NCBI GenBank assembly: GCA_036172665.1
Contig: CM069870.1
Span: forward strand, 62,682,212 to 62,746,211
DNA: 64,000 nucleotides
Direction of reading: 5' to 3'
Source of the DNA: Prosopocoilus inquinatus
Lineage: Eukaryota; Arthropoda; Insecta; Coleoptera; Lucanidae
The position numbers and the translations under genes are program-made. Every line of letters begins with the position of its first letter. The first letter of the stretch is position 1. A model generated the notes under the pieces. That model worked only from the letters and a program-made list of their open reading frames with translations, did no database searches and had not been told where the DNA came from. Below, in pieces: positions 13,401-22,339 of this stretch.

Positions 13401-16400
13401 TCATCGTAATAATTGGTGGATGTAACGACCTATTAAAGAGATCTATGGTCCCAAAAAGTGTGTTTACAAAACTTGAAAAACTTTATAACAAATGTCAAGT
13501 AATATACGTCTCAGTCCCCTTTTGGGAAGGGCAGCATGCATTAAATGATGATATATACAGATTTAATTGTAAAATGTATTCATTTTTAAACAATCTCGAT
13601 AAAAGTGGTAACAGTTTCATTGAAGTTAACTCTCTTTTAAATACCAAAGATAAAACAAATCATGGTTTACATTTAAGACCTAGCGGTAAAAACAAATTGT
13701 TTTCATATATAGGGAAACTTATGTTAAATATTTCAGAAACACCTACAAAAGTAAATTATAACAACCTAAGATATGTAGACTGTGATAATACGTGCTCAAA
13801 TTTTTTCAGAACAAATATCGCTGCGGGTACATAAATGACATTGATCAATTACAAACAAATTTCTATATTAGTGACGTGCGGGGGTTAACTGACGGGGAAG
13901 GTAATAGTACAATAAAATATGCTACAAACATTTCTATACTCCATTACAATATACAAGGATTACGTAATAAAACACACGAAATAGAATGCTTTCTTACAGA
14001 TAAACATTTCGATGTAATTTGTTTTAATGAACACTGGCTCGAAAAGCATGATTTAACGGCGGTCAAAATCGGTAATTATATTAATGTATCCGAGTTTTGC
14101 AGGTCGTCCCATATACGGGGAGGATCTGCGCTGTTCTTAAAAAATAATATTAATTCTTTTAAGCCTTTGCCGTTCGAACCGATAGATTACTCGTGTGAGG
14201 TTGACATTGAAATAGCTGGTGTTAATTGTCATAATATTCAAATTTTGACGATATATAGATCGCCAAATGGAAATTTTGAAAATTTTCTAAACAAACTTGA
14301 ATCAGTGCTAAATAAGTTGGCATTAAATAAGGGTATTGTTTTGACAGGTGATTTTAATGTTCATTTTAACTTACATACAAAACAAGCCATATCCTTGTGT
14401 CATCTCTGCGAATCGTTTGGTTTAATTAGAACCAATTTCCAAAATACAAGGAAAGAGGCATGTTTGGATAATATTTTCACTAATCTTAACATTAATGCAT
14501 GCGCTATTGATGTTATTGATCCCTGCCTCTCAGATCATTTAGCAATTTCCTTCATATATGATTTAAAAAGACAACCGAATACTAAAAAGAAAATCACATA
14601 TCGTCCGATTACTGATAGTGGCATGTTTGAATTTTATAAATCGGTAAATAATATCAATTTCAGTTTTATTGATAACACTACTTTGCACATCAATGAAAAA
14701 TTTTCAATGTTTCTACGCGTATTAGTCTCGGCTTTTAACGAATGCATTCCTGTGAAATCAAAACTAGTTAAAAATAACGAGAGTACAACTGTAAAAATAA
14801 AGTGGTTTACCGAAGAGGTGAGGGAGTGTAGAAATAGGCTGCAACTGATTTCACAACTCCATAAATATGATCCTAATATCATTACGAAAGATGATTTAAA
14901 ATCACAACGTAAACAGTACAGAAAACTCATTGTAAAAAACAAAATGACTGCTAACTCGAAATACATTAACGAGTCAAAAAATAAACAACTTGCTTCATGG
15001 AATGTAATTAAAAGTAACAATCCCATAATAAAATATCCAGTTTCTAATTCACTAAATGCAAATGATTTTAACACATTTTTTGCTAATATTGCGAGTAATA
15101 TTATTTCTTCTAAAACATCAGACATTAATGCCAGAAATAAAAAACCTTGTCCACTGGAAGGCAATACATATTCACAATTTAATTTTAAAGAAATTAGTTA
15201 CAATGAAATGCGAGATATTATAACTAAAATGAAAAATAATACTAGTAAAGATTCGTTTTCGTTAAATATAAAAATTATAAAATCAGTAAAAAATTTGATT
15301 ATCATTCCACTCTGTAAAATTATTAATCAGTGTATTTCAAATAACATCTTTCCTGATTGTCTCAAAGTAGCCAGGGTTGTTCCTATATTCAAAAAAGGGT
15401 GTACCGATGACGTTGCGAATTACAGGCCAATATCAATCATCCCAGTAATTGGCAAAATATTTGAAACGATACTGAAAATTCAAATAAATACATACTTGGT
15501 CAAGCATAATTTGATAAACAATGCTCAATTTGGATTCAGGAAAAATAGATCTACTACAGCAGCCATCAGCAGTTTAATTGACTATATACAAGATGGCTTC
15601 GAAAACAAATTGTACGTACAAGCTTCATTTTACGACCTTACCAAAGCATTCGATTGTGTGTCTCACGATCTTTTGCTGCATAAATTACATCTTACTAACT
15701 TCAGTAGTGAAAGTATAAATTTAATTAAGTCTTATTTGTCAAATCGCACTCAATATGTTACATATAACAACTTATCTTCAACAAAATTGTCAATTAAACA
15801 CGGAGTACCTCAAGGATCCGTACTCGGTCCACTTTTATTTTTATTCTTTATGAACGATTTACCCTTGCGAGTTACAGGAAACAGTAAAATAGTTTTATTC
15901 GCTGATGACACCTGCACCATAAACAGAGATCACAATTTACATGATCTGCATACTTTAGTAAGAGAGACACACAAGAATGTGGTGGAATGGTTTCATTCTA
16001 ATTCTTTGGTGCTAAATGACACTAAAACCCAAAATTTGCTCTTTACACTTCGACCTTTGGATAACTACCGCGAGCCCGTTAAATACCTCGGGGTTTGCTT
16101 GGATACCAAATTAACTTGGGCTGAGCATATCAGTAAACTCTGTAAGAAACTGAACACAGGTATTTTCATGATAAGAAATTTAATCAGCATTGTACCATTC
16201 GCAACCCTGATAAAGACATATTACGCTTGCTTTCACTCTCACATGTCGTACGCGGTTTTGTGTTGGGGAGGCTCTTCCCATGCTTCGCAGGTCTTTCGTG
16301 TTCAGAGGAGGTGCATAAGGATAATGGCGGGCTTGAGTTTTACAGATTGCTGTAAGTCTAAATTTATTGAATTCAAACTTTTAACTTTCACCTCGATCTA

Positions 16401-18965
16401 CATACTAACTTGTTTATTACACGTAAAAACTAATATATTTCACTATAAGAGGAATGACGATTATCACACTTATAACACTCGTAATAAAAACGAACTATTA
16501 ATTAAATACAATAGAACTCAAAGAGCTAGGGATGGCATTAACTACTTTGGAATAAAATTATTTAATGTGTTACCCACACATATCGTAAATTTAGAATTAT
16601 CAGAATTTAAGAAGGTGATAAAAAACTACCTGCTGGAAAAAGCATTCTATAATATCCAAGAGTTTCTTGAAAATGATTTTTGTGATTTAACTAGTCTCCC
16701 CGTCAGATAACCCTCAAATCGTCAATAACCGTTTATTTATAAGTATATAAATGTATATTTTATTTATATGTACATCTTTTACTTTTATTTATATTCTCTG
16801 CCTATTGCATTCGACAATATTACTATTAATGTTATATTTTAATTTGTTAAATCTGTGACGTGTGAAAATTCTCTTGAATGACCATCACCAATAAACATTA
16901 TTATTATTTTAAATATCTAAAAACGAGAGATCTTTTACCATTTTGTTCCAGGTTCAATTATTCTGCAGTTCTTAATTTATTGGATATTTTATAAACGGAG
17001 AAATTTCTTGGGAATTTTTAACCGTTCATATTCATTTTTATATATACACAAACCAAATAAAAATTTTGCCATAACAGAAATCAAATAACGTCAATAAATT
17101 TCTAATCAAGATGAAACAAAAATTATTCACCGGTTCATTAATATTCTGGAAAAGTTTTATATAATTATAATTTTGTAATGAACAGTTTTTGTTTGTAGTG
17201 GGAATGTCGAGCTACGTCTCTGCTGAAGAAGGCCCAAGCAGGGCTGAAACAGCTGTCCAGAGGCTGCTCGAGGTTTTCACTGCAATCAAAAACGATTTGC
17301 ACAAATTTTTTTTTATAATTTTGTAGGAAATTAAGGAATCAAATGCAGAAAACACCGCAGGGATTCGAAGACAACTATCGAAATTACCCACGCTTCAAGA
17401 ACCTCAGGTAAAGTAAAACAAGAGAAGTGTTTTTTTTTCTTAACTAAAACTGTTTATCCTGTTTTCAGGAGAAACCAGAAGCACCAGAGGAGACTTCGGA
17501 TCAAGAAAATTCATTGTTAAAGGTAAGAGTTTCCATTCTAACATCAATATGCTATGGCAAAGTAAGTAAAAATTTCGGGATAAAATACTTGACAAAACTA
17601 TTACGATTCCAGGATTTTAAAGATTATCTGCGACCGTTTCTTCAACAGCATTTCCAATTGTCAGATGCTATCCAGCGAATAGAGGTGGATACATAAACGA
17701 CATTTAAAACGAAATATTGCTCAATACTTCTTTTTTTAAGGCAAAGCTGTCGAGAATAGAGCAAACGTTAAACAGTAACGAACAGAATACCCCTTTGCGG
17801 TTAGAGGTAAGTTATTTTTGACTTCAGGTCTGTTTGTTATCCTGCACTAGTGTGCACTAAAGTATTTGTGTCTTGTTCTAATCTCATACATTAATACGAG
17901 ATGAAGATACTTGAGTGTGCACCAGTACAGGATAACAAAACAGACCTATTTATCACAAAATATTGCTTAATACTTGTTTTCTAAAGCCAAAGCTGTCGAA
18001 AATAGAGGAAACGTTACACAGAAACGAACAAGGTTCCCCTTTGTTGTTAGAGGTGGGTTACTTTTGGAATTTCTTACAAAATATTGTTGAGTACTTGTTT
18101 TTTTTCCAAAGCCAAAGCAATCGAAAGTAGAGAGAAAATCAAACAGGAATGAACAGGGTAGCCCTTTACAATTACAAGTGAGTCACTTTCAGTGAAGGAA
18201 AGAAGGAAACAACAAAATAAGGCATCAGATCATTATTAGGACCTCATAGCATAATGTCTTATTACGTTGACCAAAATCTAATCTAATAATGTTCTTTCCT
18301 TTTATTTGCCGTCAGAAGTCTTTTGGACTTCATGCTCACTTTTACCAATAGCGGATTTAATATTTATTTTATTTCATAAGTCTTCTAGGTCTAATCTCGG
18401 AGAATCGCTGCTTTCCGCAATAAAGAATGGTGATGTTGAACAAGTTCTTCTACTATTGGAAGATGGTGCTCCTATCGAATATGAAGACTCTAAGAAAAAT
18501 AGACCGATTCACATTGCAGTGCAGTACCGCCATCTCCAAATCTTGGAAATCTTACTTGAGAACAGAGCAGACATTGAATCCCATGGGATATTAAATATGA
18601 CCCCACTACACATGGCGGGTTATCATAATTGCATAGAGTGTGCTCGAATTCTAATAGACAAAGGGGCTGATCTTGAAAGTCGCGATCTGATTAGTAACAC
18701 CCCGATTATAATTGCTGCCAGGTTCGGACTTGACAAATTAGTAGAGTTGTTCCTCGATAAAGGAGCGAATGTAAACGCTGTAGATCGCTACGGTAAATCC
18801 GGATTGCATTTTGCAGCACGGAACGCGCATTTATCAACGGCGAAGATTTTAGTGAGAAAAGGTGCTGATCTGCGGTTGAAAACATTACAGGGAAAGACTG
18901 CTTTCGACTTGGCTCTTCACTACCATCACCGTTCGGTTTCTGATTTTCTTAATAAACTGATGTAA
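4419..18965 (+). CDS. Gene B: predicted secreted coiled-coil/ankyrin-repeat protein, longest family member
   Basis: Proposed coding exons: ATG 4419-4421 (donor gtcagt), 4609-4653 (ILWCLANLVIALQIA, hydrophobic signal-like segment), 4704-4766, 4836-4919 (begins EIKETNAENA), 5047-5112, then across a transposon-filled intron 17327-17407 (EIKESNAENT), 17469-17522, 17613-17684, 17741-17806, 17987-18052, 18112-18177 and the ankyrin exon 18381-18965. All junctions are phase 0, giving about 416 codons. The three exons 17741, 17987 and 18112 are tandem copies of one 22-codon exon, flanking intron included. Some donors are weak (gtggat after 17684, gtgggt after 18052). The 12.2 kb intron 5 holds a BEL element, a mariner and a LINE, so the 5' and 3' halves may not be joined in real transcripts. 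The order of exon types matches gene H, which supports one gene. Function is unknown. Confidence 0.6.
5122..5300 (-). repeat. BEL 3' LTR
   Basis: 179 bp direct repeat of 10861-11039 with no difference seen. In element orientation it begins TGTTACGATG and ends CGCTTAAATA. The bases just inside (5301-5309 on +, a G-run on the element strand) fit a short polypurine tract. Confidence 0.95.
5368..9130 (-). pseudogene. BEL pol region (protease, RT, RNase H, integrase), broken
   Basis: On the minus strand the frame continues from Gag after an in-frame TAA at 9131-9133 placed right at the protease motif (DSASQ). It then runs through reverse transcriptase (SSDIEKMYRQI, FYVDDLITG), RNase H (GFCDASSQAY, LELLAAFMLA, WSDSLVTLHWI) and integrase (zinc-binding HH-CC with CLIC; catalytic GIDYAGPY, WSDNSTNFVG, FGGLWESNIK), ending with a C-terminal segment at 5368. 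Further lesions are a frame change near 8498-8504, a TGA at 7558-7560 and a TAA at 5719-5721. Away from these breaks the motifs are well preserved. Confidence 0.9.
9131..10504 (-). CDS. BEL Gag-like protein, 457 aa
   Basis: The open frame starts MAQEYNTLVRNRG and ends at a TAA. The N-terminal part is a DUF1759-like retrotransposon Gag region (LPKFNGKYDEWLYFKDTFESL). The C-terminal third has zinc knuckles CNYCKKPNHKIYKC and CEKCLCVGHKTKDC (both CX2CX4HX4C) and a third CKIC..H segment, as in Pao Gag. It lies directly downstream of the 5' LTR and primer site in element orientation. Confidence 0.85.
   Translation of the reverse strand: MAQEYNTLVRNRGAVKRKLTNFVTFVTPIFNEFNDSNDIDEQKAIELDIRLQNLPQILDEFETVQLNIEQSCDDDVLEIQYNERDEFVNKYNKYFAMAKRILKSNETVSNHHENISEMSKSSVSNQNIKNNIRLPIINLPKFNGKYDEWLYFKDTFESLIHVNDSINEIQKFHYLKATLEGEPLEIMKSLEFTASQYKIAWDLLCNRYNNPRILVHNHIKALFHLPIIKFENAHALRHLSDNILKHLRALYSLGQPTDKWDSLLIFLISSKIDKNSSIEWEKFKNFKDESPSLKDMQDFLRQHADLLESLEMNNKISKNNDKENIRISKSYLSQNLPKGKISCNYCKKPNHKIYKCFDFSKLSFDQKLEKVKENKLCEKCLCVGHKTKDCKSKSCKICNKNHNTLLHPSEENFNKNDMAWTNSHLNSYVLLSTAQVLIYDANGNANICNAILDSASQ
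10842..10859 (-). other. BEL primer-binding site
   Basis: On the element strand TGGTCCAAACGAGCCGGA lies one base inside the 5' LTR. Its complement ends in ...GGACCA, as a tRNA 3' end would. The TCCGGCTCG part resembles tRNA-Tyr, but the acceptor part does not clearly match it, so the primer is unassigned. Confidence 0.6.
10861..11039 (-). repeat. BEL 5' LTR
   Basis: Identical to 5122-5300. Followed on the right by the second copy of the gtgat target duplication (11040-11044). Confidence 0.95.
11355..12287 (-). mobile_element. Mariner-family transposon relic with transposase pseudogene
   Basis: Terminal inverted repeats of about 32 bp (cgagGTGTGacaattaaata on the left, matched by cgagatctggcaattaaata from the right) end in TA on both sides. 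Length is 933 bp. On the minus strand, interrupted reading frames give mariner transposase signatures, such as the segment EHPPYSPDLAPCDFF and, nearer the C-terminus, KGTRF-like and EEVKEK-like pieces broken by stops and frameshifts. It cannot encode a working transposase. Confidence 0.85.
12665..13834 (+). CDS. LINE ORF1 protein with SAP-like and SGNH-esterase domains, 389 aa
   Basis: Residues about 5-45 (IDLKNLLQKLNMDDTGNKHE...) fit a SAP-type nucleic-acid-binding helix pair. A coiled-coil-like stretch (about 80-120) follows. Residues about 190-370 carry the SGNH/GDSL hydrolase blocks: VLVIGDSHARN (block I Ser), IIGGCNDLL (block III Gly-x-Asn) and NHGLHLRPSG (block V His). Esterase ORF1 proteins are known in CR1-group LINEs. 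Start chosen at the first ATG, context ttcaggATGG. The last 43 nt overlap ORF2. Confidence 0.8.
   Translation: MDLKITDAQIDNLKLIDLKNLLQKLNMDDTGNKHELKTRLKSALNVNQDFSSEDLNESFNSVSSAISAVPKEKSRIHKKTSNKLIFNLLNKINNLERTVNLLSVRLTKSLRYIKSQQKLLADNKTGTNSTKIVNTVHPTKSATKEAELSTTSVQGVAVISPKPMLSEPTKDEVTSHEIRRNQSAATRVKSKVLVIGDSHARNSHKFLSSYLNDSFDTFTICKPNAVFDDVLINVLDLCNDFTKKDFIVIIGGCNDLLKRSMVPKSVFTKLEKLYNKCQVIYVSVPFWEGQHALNDDIYRFNCKMYSFLNNLDKSGNSFIEVNSLLNTKDKTNHGLHLRPSGKNKLFSYIGKLMLNISETPTKVNYNNLRYVDCDNTCSNFFRTNIAAGT
13792..16710 (+). CDS. LINE ORF2: AP endonuclease plus reverse transcriptase, ~970 aa
   Basis: The N-terminal half is an APE-type endonuclease (LHYNIQGLRNK, CFNEHWLE, TIYRSPNGN, TGDFNVHFN, CLSDHLAISF). 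The C-terminal half is a reverse transcriptase (NYRPISIIPVIGKIF, AQFGFRKNRST, YDLTKAFDCVSHDLL, HGVPQGSVLGPLLF, LFADDTC, KYLGVCLDTKLTW). The frame is -1 relative to ORF1 and opens at 13792 without an ATG. The first in-frame ATG lies far inside the endonuclease, so translation must start by another route (see the overlap at 13798-13804). Confidence 0.9.
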   Translation: MLKFFQNKYRCGYINDIDQLQTNFYISDVRGLTDGEGNSTIKYATNISILHYNIQGLRNKTHEIECFLTDKHFDVICFNEHWLEKHDLTAVKIGNYINVSEFCRSSHIRGGSALFLKNNINSFKPLPFEPIDYSCEVDIEIAGVNCHNIQILTIYRSPNGNFENFLNKLESVLNKLALNKGIVLTGDFNVHFNLHTKQAISLCHLCESFGLIRTNFQNTRKEACLDNIFTNLNINACAIDVIDPCLSDHLAISFIYDLKRQPNTKKKITYRPITDSGMFEFYKSVNNINFSFIDNTTLHINEKFSMFLRVLVSAFNECIPVKSKLVKNNESTTVKIKWFTEEVRECRNRLQLISQLHKYDPNIITKDDLKSQRKQYRKLIVKNKMTANSKYINESKNKQLASWNVIKSNNPIIKYPVSNSLNANDFNTFFANIASNIISSKTSDINARNKKPCPLEGNTYSQFNFKEISYNEMRDIITKMKNNTSKDSFSLNIKIIKSVKNLIIIPLCKIINQCISNNIFPDCLKVARVVPIFKKGCTDDVANYRPISIIPVIGKIFETILKIQINTYLVKHNLINNAQFGFRKNRSTTAAISSLIDYIQDGFENKLYVQASFYDLTKAFDCVSHDLLLHKLHLTNFSSESINLIKSYLSNRTQYVTYNNLSSTKLSIKHGVPQGSVLGPLLFLFFMNDLPLRVTGNSKIVLFADDTCTINRDHNLHDLHTLVRETHKNVVEWFHSNSLVLNDTKTQNLLFTLRPLDNYREPVKYLGVCLDTKLTWAEHISKLCKKLNTGIFMIRNLISIVPFATLIKTYYACFHSHMSYAVLCWGGSSHASQVFRVQRRCIRIMAGLSFTDCCKSKFIEFKLLTFTSIYILTCLLHVKTNIFHYKRNDDYHTYNTRNKNELLIKYNRTQRARDGINYFGIKLFNVLPTHIVNLELSEFKKVIKNYLLEKAFYNIQEFLENDFCDLTSLPVR
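13798..13804 (+). promoter_or_regulatory. Candidate -1 frameshift site A AAT TTT in the LINE ORF1/ORF2 overlap
   Basis: In the ORF1 frame the bases read tcA AAT TTT ttc, matching the X XXY YYZ slippery heptamer pattern. A -1 slip here leads exactly into the ORF2 frame. It lies within the 43 nt overlap, 28 nt before the ORF1 stop. Structure downstream was not assessed. Confidence 0.4.
17207..17271 (+). ncRNA. Hammerhead ribozyme-like motif, copy a
   Basis: Order of parts for a type I hammerhead: stem I strand TCGAGC (17207-17212) and CTCTG (17218-17222), core CTGAAGA (17223-17229), stem II 17230-17245, GAAA (17246-17249), palindromic stem III ACAGCTGT (17249-17256), cleavage-site base C 17257, then CAGAG (17258-17262) and GCTCGA (17266-17271), which pair back to the first strand. 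Stem II has a mismatch. It lies in gene B intron 5 about 55 nt upstream of a coiled-coil exon. Confidence 0.55.
17827..17946. mobile_element. Palindromic MITE (hairpin) between duplicated exons
   Basis: Left arm aggtctgtttgttatcctg and right arm cagtacaggataacaaaaca with cagacct are inverted copies over roughly 50 nt each. The element lies in the intron between two tandem coiled-coil exons of gene B (17741-17806 and 17987-18052). No ORF. Confidence 0.6.
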
Positions 18966-19329
18966 AACAAAGTTCAAATTTACATTACAAAAAAAATCAT
19001 TTAACTTTTATTTTTTTATTTACTTGAACTTAGTAGTTTGGATTACGAAAGTGTTTGCTTCTAGTAAAAGTAATTTCTGTTGTCAGGTAATGCACGTGTA
19101 CGTTGCTGTTATTATTATGTAATAATTTATGTTTATGATTAAGAATAAAATACATTATTCATCTAGTAAGTTGTTTGAAAAAAAAAAGTTAATTAGCAGA
19201 AGTTATTTAATTTGCCGTTACTTTCCACATTTACATTACTTGAAAGCTTTTCTTATAATTGTTACGACCTTTCCTTTGCATAATTACAAGAGCTACTTAT
19301 GATCTTCGTATTGCGCACTTTGCTTTGCT

Positions 19330-19995
19330 CCTATGAGGTAAACGTCAAAATTTTGTTTCGGTTTTTCTTTGTGTTGGTGGAGTGTGATTACAATCTTCGG
19401 TGTGATTTTAGCTTTTTGCTGTGAGATTGCGTGTGATGCTCCGTTTTGAGGTAAGTTTGCGATGCGCTGGGTGCGCGCGCCGTACGTTGCTTAGCGTAAC
19501 TTGGTAACGCACGTTCACTCGATGTGGACGTTCTTTGCTGTGCGTGCTTGTCCACGTTTTCGTTTTGTTCGTGGCATTTTATTAATTTAATGTTGTTTCT
19601 CATTTCTTAATGCAATTGTACGGAGCCTCTTTACTACCCCCTTTTATTGTGAGAAAGCGCCTTGAAACAAACTTGTGAATCCGACGCCGCATTACCTCTC
19701 CGCTTTTTTTCTGTGACGTTGACGCTTCCAGAAAAATCCAACGCCCGAAAGGAGAAGACTCGTTATCTGGCGTCCTAAGAACATCGCAGGCGAGATACGC
19801 TGCGTCGAGTGGAGTTATTCCACCACATAAGATTGTTCGAATATTTTCTTTTCTTCTCTCCCTCGGCTTTGGCGTTGTGCGGAACATCGCGTTGGTACGT
19901 GGTTTGCGTAAGCTCCCACCGAACGACGCGAGTTTTGAATTTTTTTATTTTTGCGGCGGCGACATTACACCGTACTGTTAAAAATGTTATCACAA
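19330..19995 (+). other. GC-richer promoter-like block ending in a possible first exon
   Basis: This stretch is rich in CpG compared with its flanks (for example gcgctgggtgcgcgcgccg near 19460) and has no coherent ORF. It ends aaaaATGTTATCACAAG followed by gtaagc, which looks like a short start-codon exon with a consensus donor at 19995. No downstream exon could be linked, so a gene is not proven. Confidence 0.3.
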
Positions 19996-20121
19996 GGTAA
20001 GCAATCTTTTCAGAAATTATTGATTTTATTTCTATTAGGTTGGTATCTATTCAATATAAATAACATAATTAATGAAATTCAAAGTGATTCTTAAATAACA
20101 CGACAAACCATTGTAACCATG
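19972..20121 (+). repeat. 150 bp direct repeat, copy 1
   Basis: Starts gtactgttaaaaatg and ends ccattgtaaccatg. Repeated with a few changes at 21476-21619. Both copies keep the cacaag|gtaag donor-like sequence. Confidence 0.75.
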
Positions 20122-20268
20122 TGTACCTTATTATACCACTCTTTGGGGGGGATGAAAGGGACTTTGGGTGATTTAACTTAAATGTAGCTGCCCCCAGTTG
20201 TATTTTTAAAATTATCTTTATAGTGCATCTTTGTTACAATGGTCGCGCATACCTTGTGTGTAATGAAT

Positions 20269-20456
20269 AGGGAAAAGAATTTAGACCACTTAGTTTTGGA
20301 CGTTTTTCACGCTATATGTGCTATTTACTCCTGCCACCTTTCTGCGGCTCCGGTGCATTGAATTGTTATTGAGTGAGTGGAGAAGGAGAGCAATTCGAGC
20401 GTTCGTATTTCGCACAAATGGTTCGTGGAACAAGTGGCTCAAATTCTTTTCCCTGA
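20269..20456. mobile_element. hAT-like MITE, 188 bp, copy 1
   Basis: Terminal inverted repeats agggaaaagaattt and aaattcttttccct, flanked by a perfect 8 bp duplication TAATGAAT (20261-20268 and 20457-20464), the size typical of hAT transposition. Internal sequence (ctccggtgcattgaattgttattgag) is shared with the copy at 33326-33538. Confidence 0.75.
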
Positions 20457-20761
20457 TAATGAATAATGATTGCTACAAGAAACATATAATAAAAATTAAA
20501 AAAAAAAAAAACTGCAGAATAATGGGGGCTTTTGTAAATATATAATTTTTTTCGCTTATCTACGAGGGGTGCATGATAAAAGTACTGAAGCAGTAACAGT
20601 AAAAGCGATAATTTAATATTAAGAACTATTTTTTTTAATTATATGATCACTAATACTCTTTTATTTATTTAAATGTTTTTCATTTTACTCTCAAATATCT
20701 TGTTTTGGGATGGGTCATAAATTAATAAGAGTATTATATTTGATTTTTATTAATTGAGTTA

Positions 20762-20894
20762 TGCCCGATTTCTTCATCTCCTGATAAAATTATTTGCCAG
20801 GTATTATCCTTGAGAACGATTGCATTGATAATAGTTTCCGAAACTATTACCTTGCAGATAAATTTATCAAGAAGTGAAAAAATCAGGCCTTAGT
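20762..20894. mobile_element. Palindromic MITE, family also at 55208 and 58068
   Basis: Arms cctgataaaattatttgcc and gcagataaatttatcaaga fold on each other around a centre near 20835. The same arrangement and several blocks (cctgataaat, attatttgc, aataatagttt) recur at 55208-55342 and 58068-58191. Confidence 0.55.
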
Positions 20895-21475
20895 TGAAGT
20901 AGGGACTTATCGGTTCCAATAATGCTCCTACTTGCTAGATAATGTTATTCGAATTATAATCGTTAACTAAAATAGTCACCAAACTGCTTTTTGTTGATAA
21001 ATATATGTTCAAAAAAAATCTGGAATAGGAATTTACCACAACGTGAGTAGGGTAAGTAAATTTTTCTGGTTTTTTACTGTTTCAAAGAATTATCACTAGT
21101 GACTGCTTAATTCTTCGAGAAAAATTTACTTTTGCTTGAACATATGTATATATAGCCGACTGGTTGTATCTAACGTAGTAAACTATTAAAGTAGAAAACA
21201 TTAACAAAAAAATGCATTTGTAAAATCGAAGAACAAAATATGAAAATTGTTGCATTGCTTCTAATATACCTAATACATAAAAATTTTATGACGAAATTAT
21301 ATTTCTATTTCGTTTTATTCGCGTAGGTAGTTCATGATTTATTTTTAAGAAATGAAAAAATATTGTTTGTTAAACCAATAAATTACCTTATCTTCGTTTG
21401 CTAAAGTGCAATAAAAGCGATACCTGGAAAATGTATTTCGTAAACTATATCTCCTAATAAAATATTTTCAACACT

Positions 21476-21619
21476 GTACTGTTAAAAATGTTATCACAAG
21501 GTAAGTAATCTTTTCAGAAATTATTGATTTTATTAGGTTGGTATCTATTCAATATAAATAACATAATTAATGAAATTCAAAGAGATTCTTAAATAACATG
21601 ACAAACCATTATAACCATG
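21476..21619 (+). repeat. 150 bp direct repeat, copy 2
   Basis: Second copy of 19972-20121, shorter by a small deletion after tgattttatt. Confidence 0.75.
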
Positions 21620-22339
21620 ATAAGTCAATGAAACAATCGATGTCGAAGAAGGCCGGAAAAACAACTTTGCTTTTCGGCATACATACCGATTGTTTTACTA
21701 AAACTTGAATGACGGCAGGAAGTATGACACGCTATATTAAAAAATATAGAATTGAAACGCTTGATCGCTAAACCACGTCTCTTTACTACATGGTCTAAAC
21801 ATGACGTACATACCTAGAAATAAATCTAAAAAGATGTAAGACAAGAGTGCGCAAATATGCGGGTACGTTTTCAACTTTAAATGGAACATATGGTATTGTA
21901 ATTGTTCGAAAATTGTCATAACAATATTTAATGCGCGTCACAGATGGACCCAACATGGTTTTATTCTTTCAACAATTCTAATAAAAAAGTTTTGTACTAC
22001 AATTATTAGTTTATGCCGGTTTAGCATTATGGCATCATAATCATTTTATATGAAAATTATCTTCTAAATTTTTTTAGATTCGTGTATAAAATTATGTATT
22101 TGTTTAGATGACAGACAGAACAGGTACGGCCTAAGAAAGGTTATTGAAAGGTACATTGCTATACGCAATTCACAATCAGTATCATAAATTAAAATCTGTT
22201 GATAATTCATGCAGATATGCTAGGTCTTAAATATGAAAAATTTATTGATGAGATTGATCGTAAATCGCTTATTACTCGTGATTGTAACAGTAAACCAATT
22301 CATATTATTAGTTCAGATGTCACCGTCTCTGAAGCAAGT

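Larger units (their letters stand above)
12540..16915 (+). mobile_element. Near-complete non-LTR retrotransposon (CR1/Jockey group)
   Basis: The element has a short 5'UTR (5' end placed only approximately), two long uninterrupted ORFs (12665-13834 and 13792-16710), a 200 bp 3'UTR with aataaa near 16895, and an (ATT)n 3' terminus typical of CR1-like LINEs. No stop or frameshift is seen in either ORF, so this may be a recently active copy. It lies in sense orientation inside gene B intron 5. Confidence 0.85.

Noticed and set aside
14634..15164. 176-codon minus-strand ORF
   Set aside because: Antisense shadow of LINE ORF2; hydrophobic because of the complementary AT-rich codons, with no domain.
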